Translations under genes and position numbers: made by a program
The notes under the pieces: generated by a model
The model's input: the letters and a program-made list of their open reading frames with translations, nothing else
What the model was told of the DNA's origin: nothing
Databases searched by the model: none
Shown here: positions 16,627 to 24,720 of the stretch, piece by piece
Position numbering within the stretch: the stretch's first letter is position 1
Layout: every line of letters starts with the position of its first letter
DNA from: Chitinophagaceae bacterium
GTDB taxonomy: Bacteria > Bacteroidota > Bacteroidia > Chitinophagales > Chitinophagaceae
Reading direction: 5' to 3'
Length of the DNA: 64,000 nt
Assembly: GCA_017307735.1 (NCBI GenBank)
Contig: JAFKGR010000018.1
Coordinates: 62,001 to 126,000 of the forward strand

Positions 16627-17469
16627 TCACTCTTTACCCGGAATAATCAGTACCGGCAATTTCGTAACGCAGGCCATTTTTTTGGTAAAACTTTGTTTGA
16701 AAATGCGGCTGCCCCGGTTGAGTTTCCGCCGTGCCATCACCAACAAATCATAAGGTACTTCTTTATGCAGGTTCTCCATGGTTTTGGAGATAGAAGTAGT
16801 TTTTAACTGCTTAAACCGCAACCTGGCATTACTTTATTCTCTCTGCAAAACATAGCCATAGCTTTCAATATTTTCCTCTGTCTCTTCCATGTTTCTTGCA
16901 TCTGGTGTCGTAAGGTTTACAATAGTCACTATTGCATTCAAATGACCCGCCAACTCAAACAAAAACGGAAATGCATATCTGTCAGCGTCCTCAAAGTTGG
17001 TGGTAAATACAATGTTTTTTACCGAACCTGATACATATTTTTCAGGCACCGGCAATACCGGTATGTCAGATTTTGTAAGTACCCTGGCAGCTATACTTCC
17101 AACAGTTACCCGCTGTAAGCCTGATGCACCCTGTGTTCCCATTACTATCAAATCAGCATGGTTTTCGTTTGCAAATTTCAAAATATTATTAGTAACCGGT
17201 TTTCGGCCAACAACAGCGGATATGGATACCCGGGGGTATGCGGCATTAACCTTTTTGCAAAGCCGTTGCAGCCTTTTTAAATTGTTTAATTCTTTCTGTT
17301 CATTAATCATCTTAATATCATAGACAGAACCCAATGCATTTGTTGTTTCCTGAGAAATGAGGTGATAAGTCATGATACTTCCCCGGACCCTGGCAGCAAA
17401 ATAAACTGCAAAATTCAGCGCCTTAACGGAGGTGGGTGAGAAGTCAATGGGAACTAATATCCTTTTCAT
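16627..17469 (-). pseudogene. Universal stress protein, tandem domain, in-frame stop
   Basis: The frame from 17469 encodes a first UspA domain (MKRILVPIDFSPTSVKALNF, with GTQGASGLQRVTVGSIAARV as the ATP-binding G-x2-G-x9-G-S pattern) and the beginning of a second. It stops at TAA 16834-16836. In the same frame the next 68 codons complete the second domain (YDLLVMARRKL ... LPVLIIPGKE), ending at 16627. Joined, it has about 280 codons, like the intact paralogue at 18467. So this is one gene with a nonsense change, or a 211-residue truncated protein is made. A sequencing error is the other reading. Confidence 0.85.
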
Positions 17470-17512
17470 ATCTGTTTTTTTTCATGCTCACTGATTGCGT
17501 TCAAAATCTCAT

Positions 17513-18430
17513 CTACCTATTGTGTGCTATAAACAGGGGTACCTTAAATTCTTTCATCAGTGTATCGGCCATACTAACTTTGAACCATCTGGATATTTCG
17601 CTTCTTCGGTAGGCGCCGAGTACGACTAACGTATTTTTTGTTTTATTCCTGAAATAGCCAGGTATCTGTTCTGTGGCATCACCTTTTACTACCGTATATT
17701 CTGCTTTTGGAAAATGCTTTCTGATAAACTCACGCATCAACTTATTGTTGGGAAGATGTGTTCCGGTATCCCTACTCTGTTCTTTAACTGTAAAAACCCT
17801 GACAGGAGTATGTATCACTTCCCCAAAAAGATAACTGAACATTTTGATCGCATAAACTGAAGATGGGCCACCATCGTATAAAAAAGTAATACTTTCAACG
17901 GGCCTGTATGTATCCGGCACCACCAAAACCGGGCATTGCACATCCGGCAGTAATTCTTTCAAAAACCTGGTCGGTCGGTTTTCTGAAAATCGGTTGAAGG
18001 TTTCATTAATGTTAATGACCAGTAAATCGGCAAAAATACTTTCCTGTTTCAGTTCATAGAGAGCAGTACCAGTGTTTCTGTGAAATGTGTAACTGATGCC
18101 CGCTACTCCGCATGCTCTCTGAAATTCCACCACTGCCCCGTCGCGTTTTGATTTGTCTTTTTCGTCTAACCGTTCCATTACCGCCCCTGCGTCACCTTTT
18201 GATTTCATCACCTGATACATACTATAAGACCGATACATAGAATCGTCAAGAAAGATACCTACCAGAAAGGCATTTGCTTCCCTGGCAAACTGAATAGCAT
18301 AGTTAAGTGCACTCTTAGAAAATTTGAGTCCGTCAAATACAGCCAGCACTTTTCTGGATTGGCCGGTCTTTGATTTAAGTGTGTGCATTTCTGTCAGGAT
18401 GGAGGCCGTGGTATTCGCATTCGATTTCAT
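17513..18430 (-). CDS. Universal stress protein, two Usp domains
   Basis: Cytoplasmic stress protein of 305 residues. The first Usp domain begins around residue 25 (SRKVLAVFDGLKFSKSALNY) and ends near CPVLVVPDTY. The second (residues 170-305) begins with SITFLYDGGPSSVYAIKMF and ends VPLFIAHNR. The G-x2-G-x9-G-S ATP loop is not clear in either domain, so this may be a non-ATP-binding type. It is the middle gene of three in tandem, 36 and 43 bp from its neighbours, and so probably one operon. Confidence 0.88.
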   Translation of the reverse strand: MKSNANTTASILTEMHTLKSKTGQSRKVLAVFDGLKFSKSALNYAIQFAREANAFLVGIFLDDSMYRSYSMYQVMKSKGDAGAVMERLDEKDKSKRDGAVVEFQRACGVAGISYTFHRNTGTALYELKQESIFADLLVININETFNRFSENRPTRFLKELLPDVQCPVLVVPDTYRPVESITFLYDGGPSSVYAIKMFSYLFGEVIHTPVRVFTVKEQSRDTGTHLPNNKLMREFIRKHFPKAEYTVVKGDATEQIPGYFRNKTKNTLVVLGAYRRSEISRWFKVSMADTLMKEFKVPLFIAHNR

Positions 18431-18466
18431 GGCTTTATTTATTGATTAATCAAGAATGAATCTGGT

Positions 18467-19291
18467 TTATTTGCCCTGAATAACCAGCAGCGGTATTTCA
18501 GTCATATAACTCATTGAGCGGGTATGCACATTCCCGAATAATCTTTCCAGAAAAGGATGCTGATGGGATACCATCGCAATAATATCAGTGGGCGTTTCAT
18601 GAATAAATTTCACTATACCATCTTCCACATTCTTTTCAGTAATCACATGAAAATCCGGATTGCTTTCTGTTAAAGCAACGCTCGTCCTCATTTTACCTAC
18701 CAAAGCGTCCTGGTTCATAAGTTCCGGTTTTTTCTGAACATTGATAACATTCAGTTTTGCGTCAAACTTTTTTAAAATGGACTGGAGCACGTTGTATTGT
18801 CCTGTTCCGAGGTCTGAATAAAAATCTGATGCAAGGGTAATATGTCGAATGGGATTGCAGATTGCCTTCAGAGGTACCACCAGGACCGGATGATTCGCCT
18901 TGCGAATGACTGTTGTGGTAGTACTTCCGAAAAAGGAATTACTCTTCCCCTTCCCTTTCATTCCCATTACAATAAGGTCTGTTTCCAATTCCCCGGCAAC
19001 TTCAATAGTGGTTTTTGCGGGATATCCTTCTTCCACCTGGCAGGTAACCGTTATCAGATAATCGGCAGAAAGCCTCTCCGCCTCCTTCTCAATCAAACGT
19101 TTATTGATTTTAAGAATTTCACGCTGAGAAACCAGAACAGAGGACAGAACAGAATTATCCATCATAACAGGCATTCTTACCACATTAATGAGATGAAGGT
19201 CGGCCCCGAAGGCATGTGCAAGAGCTGCTGCATAGTTTGTGGCATTAACGGATTCGGGTGAAAAATCGGTGGGAACTAATATGTGTTTCAT
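18467..19291 (-). CDS. Universal stress protein, two Usp domains
   Basis: The 274-residue protein has a first domain opening MKHILVPTDFSPESVNATNY and carrying the ATP-binding pattern GMKGKGKSNSFFGSTTTTV (about residues 115-133), ending HPVLVVPLK. The second domain starts IRHITLASDFYSDLG and ends EIPLLVIQGK. Usp proteins of this type bind ATP and rise under anoxia, starvation and oxidative stress. It is the first gene of the three-Usp unit. An Fnr-like half-conserved site lies about 350 bp upstream. Confidence 0.92.
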   Translation of the reverse strand: MKHILVPTDFSPESVNATNYAAALAHAFGADLHLINVVRMPVMMDNSVLSSVLVSQREILKINKRLIEKEAERLSADYLITVTCQVEEGYPAKTTIEVAGELETDLIVMGMKGKGKSNSFFGSTTTTVIRKANHPVLVVPLKAICNPIRHITLASDFYSDLGTGQYNVLQSILKKFDAKLNVINVQKKPELMNQDALVGKMRTSVALTESNPDFHVITEKNVEDGIVKFIHETPTDIIAMVSHQHPFLERLFGNVHTRSMSYMTEIPLLVIQGK

Positions 19292-19333
19292 AAAATTAAA
19301 ATGATTTTTAAGAACTCAATTGCACAAAACTAT

Positions 19334-19489
19334 TTAAGAAGCTTTGGGTTCTTCCTGATGGTGGTTATCAGAGGGAATGACTTTGGTCATCTTTTGAATT
19401 TCTGATTTCCGATTGCCACAGTGAGAACAATCAAAGTTTCTGATTGCTGGAATAAGTAAAACATTCATCTGTTCTGGCCAAGTCTGCAT
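19334..19489 (-). CDS. Possible 51-residue zinc-ribbon-like protein
   Basis: A short frame starting MQTWPEQMNVLLIPA holds a CxxC motif in NFDCSHCGNRKSEIQK and a His/Glu-rich tail. One CxxC is half a zinc knuckle, so it might bind metal as a dimer or be a leftover of a larger gene. It is on the Usp strand, 42 bp upstream of the first Usp gene. No family recognised. The remaining 19490-19824 shows no gene. Confidence 0.35.
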   Translation of the reverse strand: MQTWPEQMNVLLIPAIRNFDCSHCGNRKSEIQKMTKVIPSDNHHQEEPKAS

Positions 19490-19635
19490 TTCTATTAATT
19501 AAGACAGGTAATTCTCTCTGTTAAACTTTTTGCCATCCCTGTGCTGAGAAAAAGAGAAAAGTTTTGTTGTCTTCTGCATGTAAGAATTTCCATACCTTTT
19601 CAAAATAAATTTGATTGACCGGAAAGTGATTGACA

Positions 19636-19647
19636 TAATAGTTATCA
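19636..19647 (-). promoter_or_regulatory. Fnr-like site (TGATAACTATTA)
   Basis: On the minus strand the sequence TGATAACTATTA differs by one base from the TGAT-N4-ATCA core of Crp/Fnr-type sites and shares ACTAT with the two sites at 23401-23434. It lies upstream of the small ORF and the Usp genes. Confidence 0.4.
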
Positions 19648-19824
19648 CTCCTTATAAGTCATGCTTCAATAGCAATGCCGATGAAATAACATCCTGAAAT
19701 GAATGAACGGGTTTTACAAAAAATATCCACAATCCCAATTACATTAAGGTCTGGCAAAGCTTTCCCATCAGGACTACAATCATCTCAGCTAAATTGAGGC
19801 AAAAGTGTACGGCCTGATGATATT

Positions 19825-20478
19825 TCACAGGAGTGGTTCCGGTAAAAAATTCATACTCTTTGCGCTGACAGGTTGAGAATCTTTCTCTACATTGTATTTG
19901 ATGTCCTTAATATAAAATTTTCCATACACAAATTCTCCTTCAGGATAATGCCAGATACCCTCGCCATAAGAAATTGTACTGCGTCTGTTCAGAAACCGGT
20001 ATTCCTTTACGGGAGTTGAAAAGCGATATTGTTTCATATCTGAGATATCATAGCGGTCGTCAGAAATGAAGTTTATTAATTGTCCTTTTTGATTAAAATA
20101 AAGAACGGCAGAAATTGAATTTTTACCATTGGTAAATGTGGCCTTTGCCGATAAATCATCTATCGGCTCCCATTGAATTTTTTTGTCAATGAGTGCAGCG
20201 GGAATCATCAGGCACATGTCATTGAAAAACGTAACCGTCTCTGCCACGTCCATCTCATGACCACTCGCCTGCATAACGGGAATAATACCAAACAGCTTCA
20301 CTTTCATTCTGGCCGTTTCATCCTTATAACTATGATAGCCTGGTACCTCAATTCCGAACATGGCAGCCTTCATATAAAAAAGTCTCGCAGGATTATCAAA
20401 AAAATTATACTGTACGGATTCAAAAGGAAACCAGCCCTGCTTTTTGCTCCGCATTTCACCATGTATGGGCCTGATCAT
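19825..20478 (-). pseudogene. DUF6544-like protein, N-terminus missing
   Basis: The 217-residue frame matches the C-terminal three quarters of DUF6544 proteins as I recall them: GEMRSKKQGWFPFESVQY, KVKLFGIIPVMQASGHEMDV, FFNDMCLMIPAALIDKKIQW and EPIDDLSAKATFTNG in order. Full-length relatives are about 280 residues with some 60-70 residues before the GEMR segment; those are absent. Its 5' end overlaps, in opposite orientation, the 5' end of a truncated histidine kinase, so the break is probably a rearrangement point near 20478. Function of the family is unknown. Confidence 0.65.
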
Positions 20479-20950
20479 CAGAAATATTTCAGAGTTGAAA
20501 AAAACTGAGAAAGAACTGAGTAATGCTCTTGCAAAAGAAAGAGAACCTGGCCAGATGAAATCAAGGTTTGTCTCTATGGCTTCTCATGAATTCCGCACTC
20601 CGCTCAGCACAGTATTGTCGTCAGCATACCTGGTAGAAAAATACATCCGTTCAGAAGATCATATGAAAAGAGAAAAGCATGTTTACCGGATTGTTTCGTC
20701 TGTTAATCTGCTGACAGATATTTTAAACGATTTTCTGAATCCTGGAAAAATCGAGGAAGGGAAAATTCAGGTAAAATATTTATCTTTCAATGCAGAAGAG
20801 ATAATCCGCGGAGTGGTAAGGGACGTGGAACCAACCCTGAAACCAGGCCAAAAAATTGAATACCACCATCAGGGAAATCTTCAGGTATTTTCGGATCCAT
20901 CACTTTTAAAATTTATACTTCTCAATCTGATATCAAATGCATGGAAATTT
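20444..20950 (+). pseudogene. Histidine kinase fragment (HisKA plus start of HATPase)
   Basis: Residues from NISELKKTEKELSNALAKE form the usual PAS-to-DHp linker. The H box is FVSMASHEFRTPLSTVLSS with His48, the dimerisation helices follow, and the ATPase domain reaches only the N box (LLNLISNAWKF). The sensor part upstream and the G boxes downstream are missing, so it cannot phosphorylate. The frame runs without a break into Crp/Fnr-type sequence at AAATTT (20945-20950), a hexamer that would be present in both parents. Confidence 0.8.
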
Positions 20951-21253
20951 ATACGGTTGCTGGCTAAAAATGTTTCTGATAAAGAGGAACAACTTATCAG
21001 TATCGCTTACAATTCTCTGCGTAAGAAGGTTGCAGTTTCATTGCCGGCACTGCATAAATGATACTATTCCGGAAATGAGAATTCAGAAGCTATCACCATA
21101 AGCCGTTCCAGCCTGGTGACAATTGCGGGCACAGCCAAAGAGACCCTCATAAGAACGCCGGGCGATTTCAGAGATGAAAAACTCATTGAAATAGATAAAG
21201 ACGGAGGTGTAAAAATCCTTAGTCACCGAAAGATGGAATCAATGATTAATTAA
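20945..21253 (+). pseudogene. Crp/Fnr-type regulator, C-terminal half with in-frame stop
   Basis: Downstream of the kinase junction the frame reads as the dimerisation helix and winged HTH of a Crp/Fnr regulator: LAKNVSDKEEQLISIAYNSL, RKKVAVSLPALHK, then TGA (21059-21061), then in the same frame YYSGNENSEAITISRSSLV, TIAGTAKETLIRTPGDF and RDEKLIEI, with TAA at 21251-21253. The cyclic-nucleotide-binding-fold half is missing. It is therefore broken twice, by loss of its 5' half and by a nonsense codon. An intact homologue elsewhere may control the nearby Fnr-like sites. Confidence 0.8.
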
Positions 21254-21260
21254 TTCTGCC

Positions 21261-22310
21261 ATGATAAACAATAATCCATCCGTCACACAGAAGCCCAAAA
21301 ACAACATGGCATTGTCCGCCATCTTTCAGCGGATGTCGGATTGCTATCGCTATCTGGGTGCTGAAGAACGATTTCGCGCAACTGCCTATTCCAATGCATC
21401 AAAAATGCTGGCAGACATGCCGGAAGATATTTCTGTGTATGCCACAGATGTGAAATCTCTGGCCGGTCTGAAAGATATCGGTATCAGTATCGCCGAAAAA
21501 ATTATTGAATACCTGCAGACAGGACGGATTGATGTTTTTGAACAATTAAAAAAGAGAGTTCCGTTTGAATTGCTTGAACTGATAGATGTATCCGGCCTGG
21601 GGCCTGCTACCGTCAGAGCATTGTACGAGGAACTGGGAACTGCCAACCGGCAGACATTAATTGAAGCTGTTGAAAGCGGCCGGTTAAAGGGTTTGAAAGG
21701 ATTTGGAAAAAAGAAGATTGATGGTATCCGAAGAGCCTTAAAAATTCTGAAGCCTGCAAAGAGAATGCTTCTGGAAGATGCACAGAGAATTGCGAACGGA
21801 ATACTTGAAGAAATCAAAAAGATAACCGGGATTCAGAAAGTACAGATTGCCGGTAGCCTGCGGCGAAGAAAGGAAACCATCGGTGATATTGATATTGTAG
21901 CAGTCGCTCCGCCGCAGTTCAGAAAACGGATTGTCACGCATATATTGAATCTGCCTCAGGTGAAACAGGTTTTGGCATCAGGTACTACCAAAATAAGTGT
22001 TGTCCTGAAAGAGGCGGGTGCTCAGGTGGATATTCGTCTTATCAACGATTACGAATACGGCGCTGCGCTGCTTTATTTTACAGGATCAAGAGAACATACC
22101 ATCCTATTGCGGACCATCGCAAAGAAAAGAGGATACCGGATGAATGAATACGGAATCTTTGATGTACAGACAGGCAAGCGTATGGCGGGCGCCACAGAGG
22201 AAGAGATGTATCATTTTCTCGGTCTCCGTTATATTCCTCCTGAGAAACGCCTTGGCGAAAATGAAATTGAAGAAGCAAAATTGCAAACTGTTAGCGATTC
22301 AGGAAAATGA
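21261..22310 (+). CDS. Family X DNA polymerase without PHP domain
   Basis: A short-gap repair polymerase. The 349-residue protein has an N-terminal helix-hairpin-helix 8-kDa-like domain (SAIFQRMSDCYRYLGAEERF), two HhH motifs (SLAGLKDIGISIAEKI; DVSGLGPATVRALYEEL), and the polymerase palm with GSLRRRKETIGDIDIV giving Asp209 and Asp211, plus VDIRLI with Asp257. GSREHTILLR follows. Bacterial PolX proteins usually carry a C-terminal PHP exonuclease and reach about 570 residues. This protein ends just after the thumb, as in Pol beta. It begins 8 bp after the Crp remnant. Confidence 0.9.
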   Translation: MINNNPSVTQKPKNNMALSAIFQRMSDCYRYLGAEERFRATAYSNASKMLADMPEDISVYATDVKSLAGLKDIGISIAEKIIEYLQTGRIDVFEQLKKRVPFELLELIDVSGLGPATVRALYEELGTANRQTLIEAVESGRLKGLKGFGKKKIDGIRRALKILKPAKRMLLEDAQRIANGILEEIKKITGIQKVQIAGSLRRRKETIGDIDIVAVAPPQFRKRIVTHILNLPQVKQVLASGTTKISVVLKEAGAQVDIRLINDYEYGAALLYFTGSREHTILLRTIAKKRGYRMNEYGIFDVQTGKRMAGATEEEMYHFLGLRYIPPEKRLGENEIEEAKLQTVSDSGK

Positions 22311-22326
22311 CATCCTGTTTCCGTTA

Positions 22327-23364
22327 TCACTCCATCACCAGTACTGCTGCACCTGTCAGTCTTCCTCTTCTCAAATCGTCGAGCGCCTCATTGGCTTTAT
22401 CCAACGGATACGTAGTAATGCTTGTATGAATAGAAGTTTTGCCGGCAATGCTGAAAAACGATTCTCCGGCTTTTCTTGTAAGATTGGCAACTGAACAAAC
22501 ATCTCTCTCTTCCCAAAGCAACCGATAGGGAAATGAAGGAATATCACTCATGTGTATTCCGCCGCAGACAACTTTCCCGCCGCGGTCAACATCCTGCAAT
22601 GCTTTGGGAACAAGACTTCCCACCGGTGCAAAGATGATAGCTGCATCCAGCACTTCAGGTGCCGGTTCTGAAGAACCTCCTGCCCACACAGAACCCAGGC
22701 TCCGTGCAAACTGCTGCGCCTCTCTGTCTCCATCTCTTGTAAATGCAAAAATCCTTTTCCCTTCGGCAATGGCAATCTGTATCAAAATGTGAGCTGCAGC
22801 CCCGAAACCGTAGATGCCGATGTTGACCGCATTCGGATCTGTCATACTGTAAGAACGATAACCGATGAGTCCTGCACAGAGCAGGGGTGCTCCGGAGGCA
22901 TTGGCATATTTCTCCGGAAGTTTAAAACAAAACTTTGAATCAGCCACAGTGAATTCGGCAAAACCGCCGTCTATGGTATATCCTGTAAATCCGGTATTGA
23001 CACAAAGATTTTCTTTACCTGCTTTGCAATATTTGCAGTTACCACAGGTATATCCCATCCAGGGCACTCCTACAAGATCTCCCTCTTTAAAATTTTTTAC
23101 ATCACTTCCGGTTGTAACAACAGTTCCCACAATTTCATGTCCGGGAATCAATGGCAATTTGGGCTTGTCCAATTCTCCGTCCACAATATGAAGATCTGTA
23201 CGGCATACGCCGCATGCTCTTATTTTTATTAACAACTGATTTTCTGAAGGAGAAGGTATGAGAACATCTTTCAGTACGAGAGGCTTGTGAGCTCCCTCAA
23301 AAACCATGGCTTTCATGTGCGAAGGAATAGTCATCTTCTTATCTATTAAATCACTATCTGACAT
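22327..23364 (-). CDS. Zinc-dependent alcohol dehydrogenase
   Basis: Medium-chain dehydrogenase of 345 residues, oxidising or reducing an alcohol/aldehyde with NAD(P). Catalytic zinc ligands: Cys and neighbouring residues in RACGVCRTDLH, the PGHEIVGTV histidine-glutamate, and a later cysteine. The structural zinc loop is GNCKYCKAGKENLC. The Rossmann motif is GIYGFGAAAHI. It resembles the adhA/AdhP-type group often placed with universal stress genes. It is transcribed away from the CDP-alcohol transferase gene, with two Fnr-like sites in the shared upstream region. Confidence 0.92.
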   Translation of the reverse strand: MSDSDLIDKKMTIPSHMKAMVFEGAHKPLVLKDVLIPSPSENQLLIKIRACGVCRTDLHIVDGELDKPKLPLIPGHEIVGTVVTTGSDVKNFKEGDLVGVPWMGYTCGNCKYCKAGKENLCVNTGFTGYTIDGGFAEFTVADSKFCFKLPEKYANASGAPLLCAGLIGYRSYSMTDPNAVNIGIYGFGAAAHILIQIAIAEGKRIFAFTRDGDREAQQFARSLGSVWAGGSSEPAPEVLDAAIIFAPVGSLVPKALQDVDRGGKVVCGGIHMSDIPSFPYRLLWEERDVCSVANLTRKAGESFFSIAGKTSIHTSITTYPLDKANEALDDLRRGRLTGAAVLVME

Positions 23365-23400
23365 GCTACGTAAATGTAAGTCGATTCTCAGATTGTTTTA

Positions 23401-23412
23401 TGAGAACTATCA
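23401..23412 (+). promoter_or_regulatory. Fnr-like site 1 (TGAGAACTATCA)
   Basis: One base from the TGAT-N4-ATCA core. Its last ten bases (ACTATCATCA with flank) are repeated exactly 22 bp downstream in the next site, so the two sites face the same side of the helix. Confidence 0.5.
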
Positions 23413-23422
23413 TCAATCTCTT

Positions 23423-23434
23423 TGATGACTATCA
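23423..23434 (+). promoter_or_regulatory. Fnr-like site 2 (TGATGACTATCA)
   Basis: TTGAT-GACT-ATCAT fits the Fnr consensus TTGAT-N4-ATCAA at nine of ten positions. Within it TGATGA and TCATCA form a perfect inverted repeat. Its centre lies 33 bp upstream of the centre of the TAGTTTTG box, which corresponds to about -40 from the expected transcription start, the classical activating position. Confidence 0.6.
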
Positions 23435-23457
23435 TCATGAAAAATATGAAAGGGAAA

Positions 23458-23465
23458 TAGTTTTG
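23458..23465 (+). promoter_or_regulatory. TAnnTTTG promoter box (TAGTTTTG)
   Basis: Matches the Bacteroidota -7 element and drives the plus-strand operon starting at 23584, with an untranslated leader of roughly 115 nt. The two Fnr-like sites lie just upstream. Confidence 0.55.
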
Positions 23466-23583
23466 TATTGAAGGTATCAAGGAAAGAAATGTCAGACTGA
23501 GAGATGAAACGAATTCAAAAATTAATCCGTCGCGAAATGAAATTCAATTTTAGAAAAGAAAGAATAAATCCGTTTTAACAGTT

Positions 23584-24204
23584 ATGAACAAACGCAGTTA
23601 TTATATCATCAATGGAATAACAATCTACCGGATTGTGGCGGCGCCCTTTATCATCATTGCAGCACTTGCCGGACAGTTTGAATGGTTCAGATGGCTGCTG
23701 GCTGTGAGTTTTTTTACCGAAGCCATTGATGGTATTCTGGCGAGATCATTTAAAGTAGTGAGTGTATCAGGAGCCAGGCTGGATTCAACAGGAGATGATC
23801 TTACAGTTCTCGCCGGAATAATTGGCATGCTTGTTTTCAAACCTTCGTTCCTGAAGCAGCAACTTTTCTTTGTCATTTTGTTGCTGTCATTATTTGCAAT
23901 TCAAACATTCGTTGCCCTTATAAAATATGGCAAGCTCACCAGTTTTCATACTTATGCTGCCAAAGCAGCAGCAATAAGTCAGGCTGTCTTTTTATTAATG
24001 CTTTTCTTTTTCTCTGCCGAACCCTATGCATTATTTTATTTGGCAGTTCTGCTGACAACACTTGAATTGATTGAAGAAATCGCCATTATTTATTTTCTGC
24101 CCCGTTGGAAGAGCGATGTAAAAGGGCTATACTGGATTTTGCGGGAAAATAAAAGTCAGTTTAAAAGAGAAAATATATTGAATACAAAAAAGAATTATAT
24201 CTGA
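23584..24204 (+). CDS. CDP-alcohol phosphatidyltransferase family protein
   Basis: An integral membrane enzyme that would transfer a phosphatidyl group from CDP-diacylglycerol to an alcohol. The 206-residue protein has about five hydrophobic segments and the family motif region EAIDGILARSFKVV followed by GARLDSTGDD (residues 43-71). The canonical D-x2-DG-x2-AR-x8-9-G-x3-D-x3-D is kept except that the first Asp is Glu, so activity needs checking. It opens a plus-strand operon, 15 bp before the P-loop kinase gene. Confidence 0.8.
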   Translation: MNKRSYYIINGITIYRIVAAPFIIIAALAGQFEWFRWLLAVSFFTEAIDGILARSFKVVSVSGARLDSTGDDLTVLAGIIGMLVFKPSFLKQQLFFVILLLSLFAIQTFVALIKYGKLTSFHTYAAKAAAISQAVFLLMLFFFSAEPYALFYLAVLLTTLELIEEIAIIYFLPRWKSDVKGLYWILRENKSQFKRENILNTKKNYI

Positions 24205-24219
24205 AAAATTCCGATTCAA

Positions 24220-24720
24220 ATGATAATTGTTGTTTTTGGTTTGCCCGGTTCCGGTAAAAGTTTTTTTGCACAGAGACTTGCAGACAGGCTGGATGCCGGT
24301 TATGTGAACAGCGACAGACTGAGGAAGGAATTATTTGCAGAGCGCATTTACACAGACCATGAAAAAGCTGTCGTTTACGAAAAAATGCTCGATGAAATGA
24401 AACATCACGCAAGACACAATCTGAACCTGGTGCTGGACGGAACTTTTCACAAAAAGAAAGTGAGGAAAATGTTCACAGATGAATTACCCGAAAAAGAGAA
24501 AATCATTTTTATAGAAATCCGGGCAGATGAAGATATTATCAGGGAAAGAGTCAGCAAACCGCGCCCATACAGCGAGGCAGACTTTGAAGTTTACAAACTC
24601 ATCAGAGACCAGTACGAGCCGCTGGAAGAACCACATCTGATTCTGAAATCCACAAACCAAAACATTGAAGAAATGCTGAACAAGACTTCAGAATATTTAA
24701 TCATGCACCATGACAACTGA
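24220..24720 (+). CDS. P-loop kinase (COG0645-like)
   Basis: The 166-residue protein opens with a Walker A (IIVVFGLPGSGKSFFAQRLA) and then NSDRLRKELF, the Asp-Arg pattern of zeta-toxin and gluconate-kinase-like phosphotransferases. LVLDGTFHKKK is the Walker B-like strand, and an Arg-rich lid follows (RERVSKPRPYSEADF). Substrate unknown. Its 3' end overlaps the APH-like gene by 11 bp. In many proteobacteria these two domains are one protein, with the APH-like part first; here they are separate and in reverse order. Confidence 0.85.
   Translation: MIIVVFGLPGSGKSFFAQRLADRLDAGYVNSDRLRKELFAERIYTDHEKAVVYEKMLDEMKHHARHNLNLVLDGTFHKKKVRKMFTDELPEKEKIIFIEIRADEDIIRERVSKPRPYSEADFEVYKLIRDQYEPLEEPHLILKSTNQNIEEMLNKTSEYLIMHHDN

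Noticed and set aside
11755..21253. Stop codon readthrough or recoding, since several frames continue past TAA or TGA
   Set aside because: Both TAA and TGA are involved, neighbouring intact genes use these as real stops, and the affected genes show other signs of decay. Separate nonsense changes are simpler.
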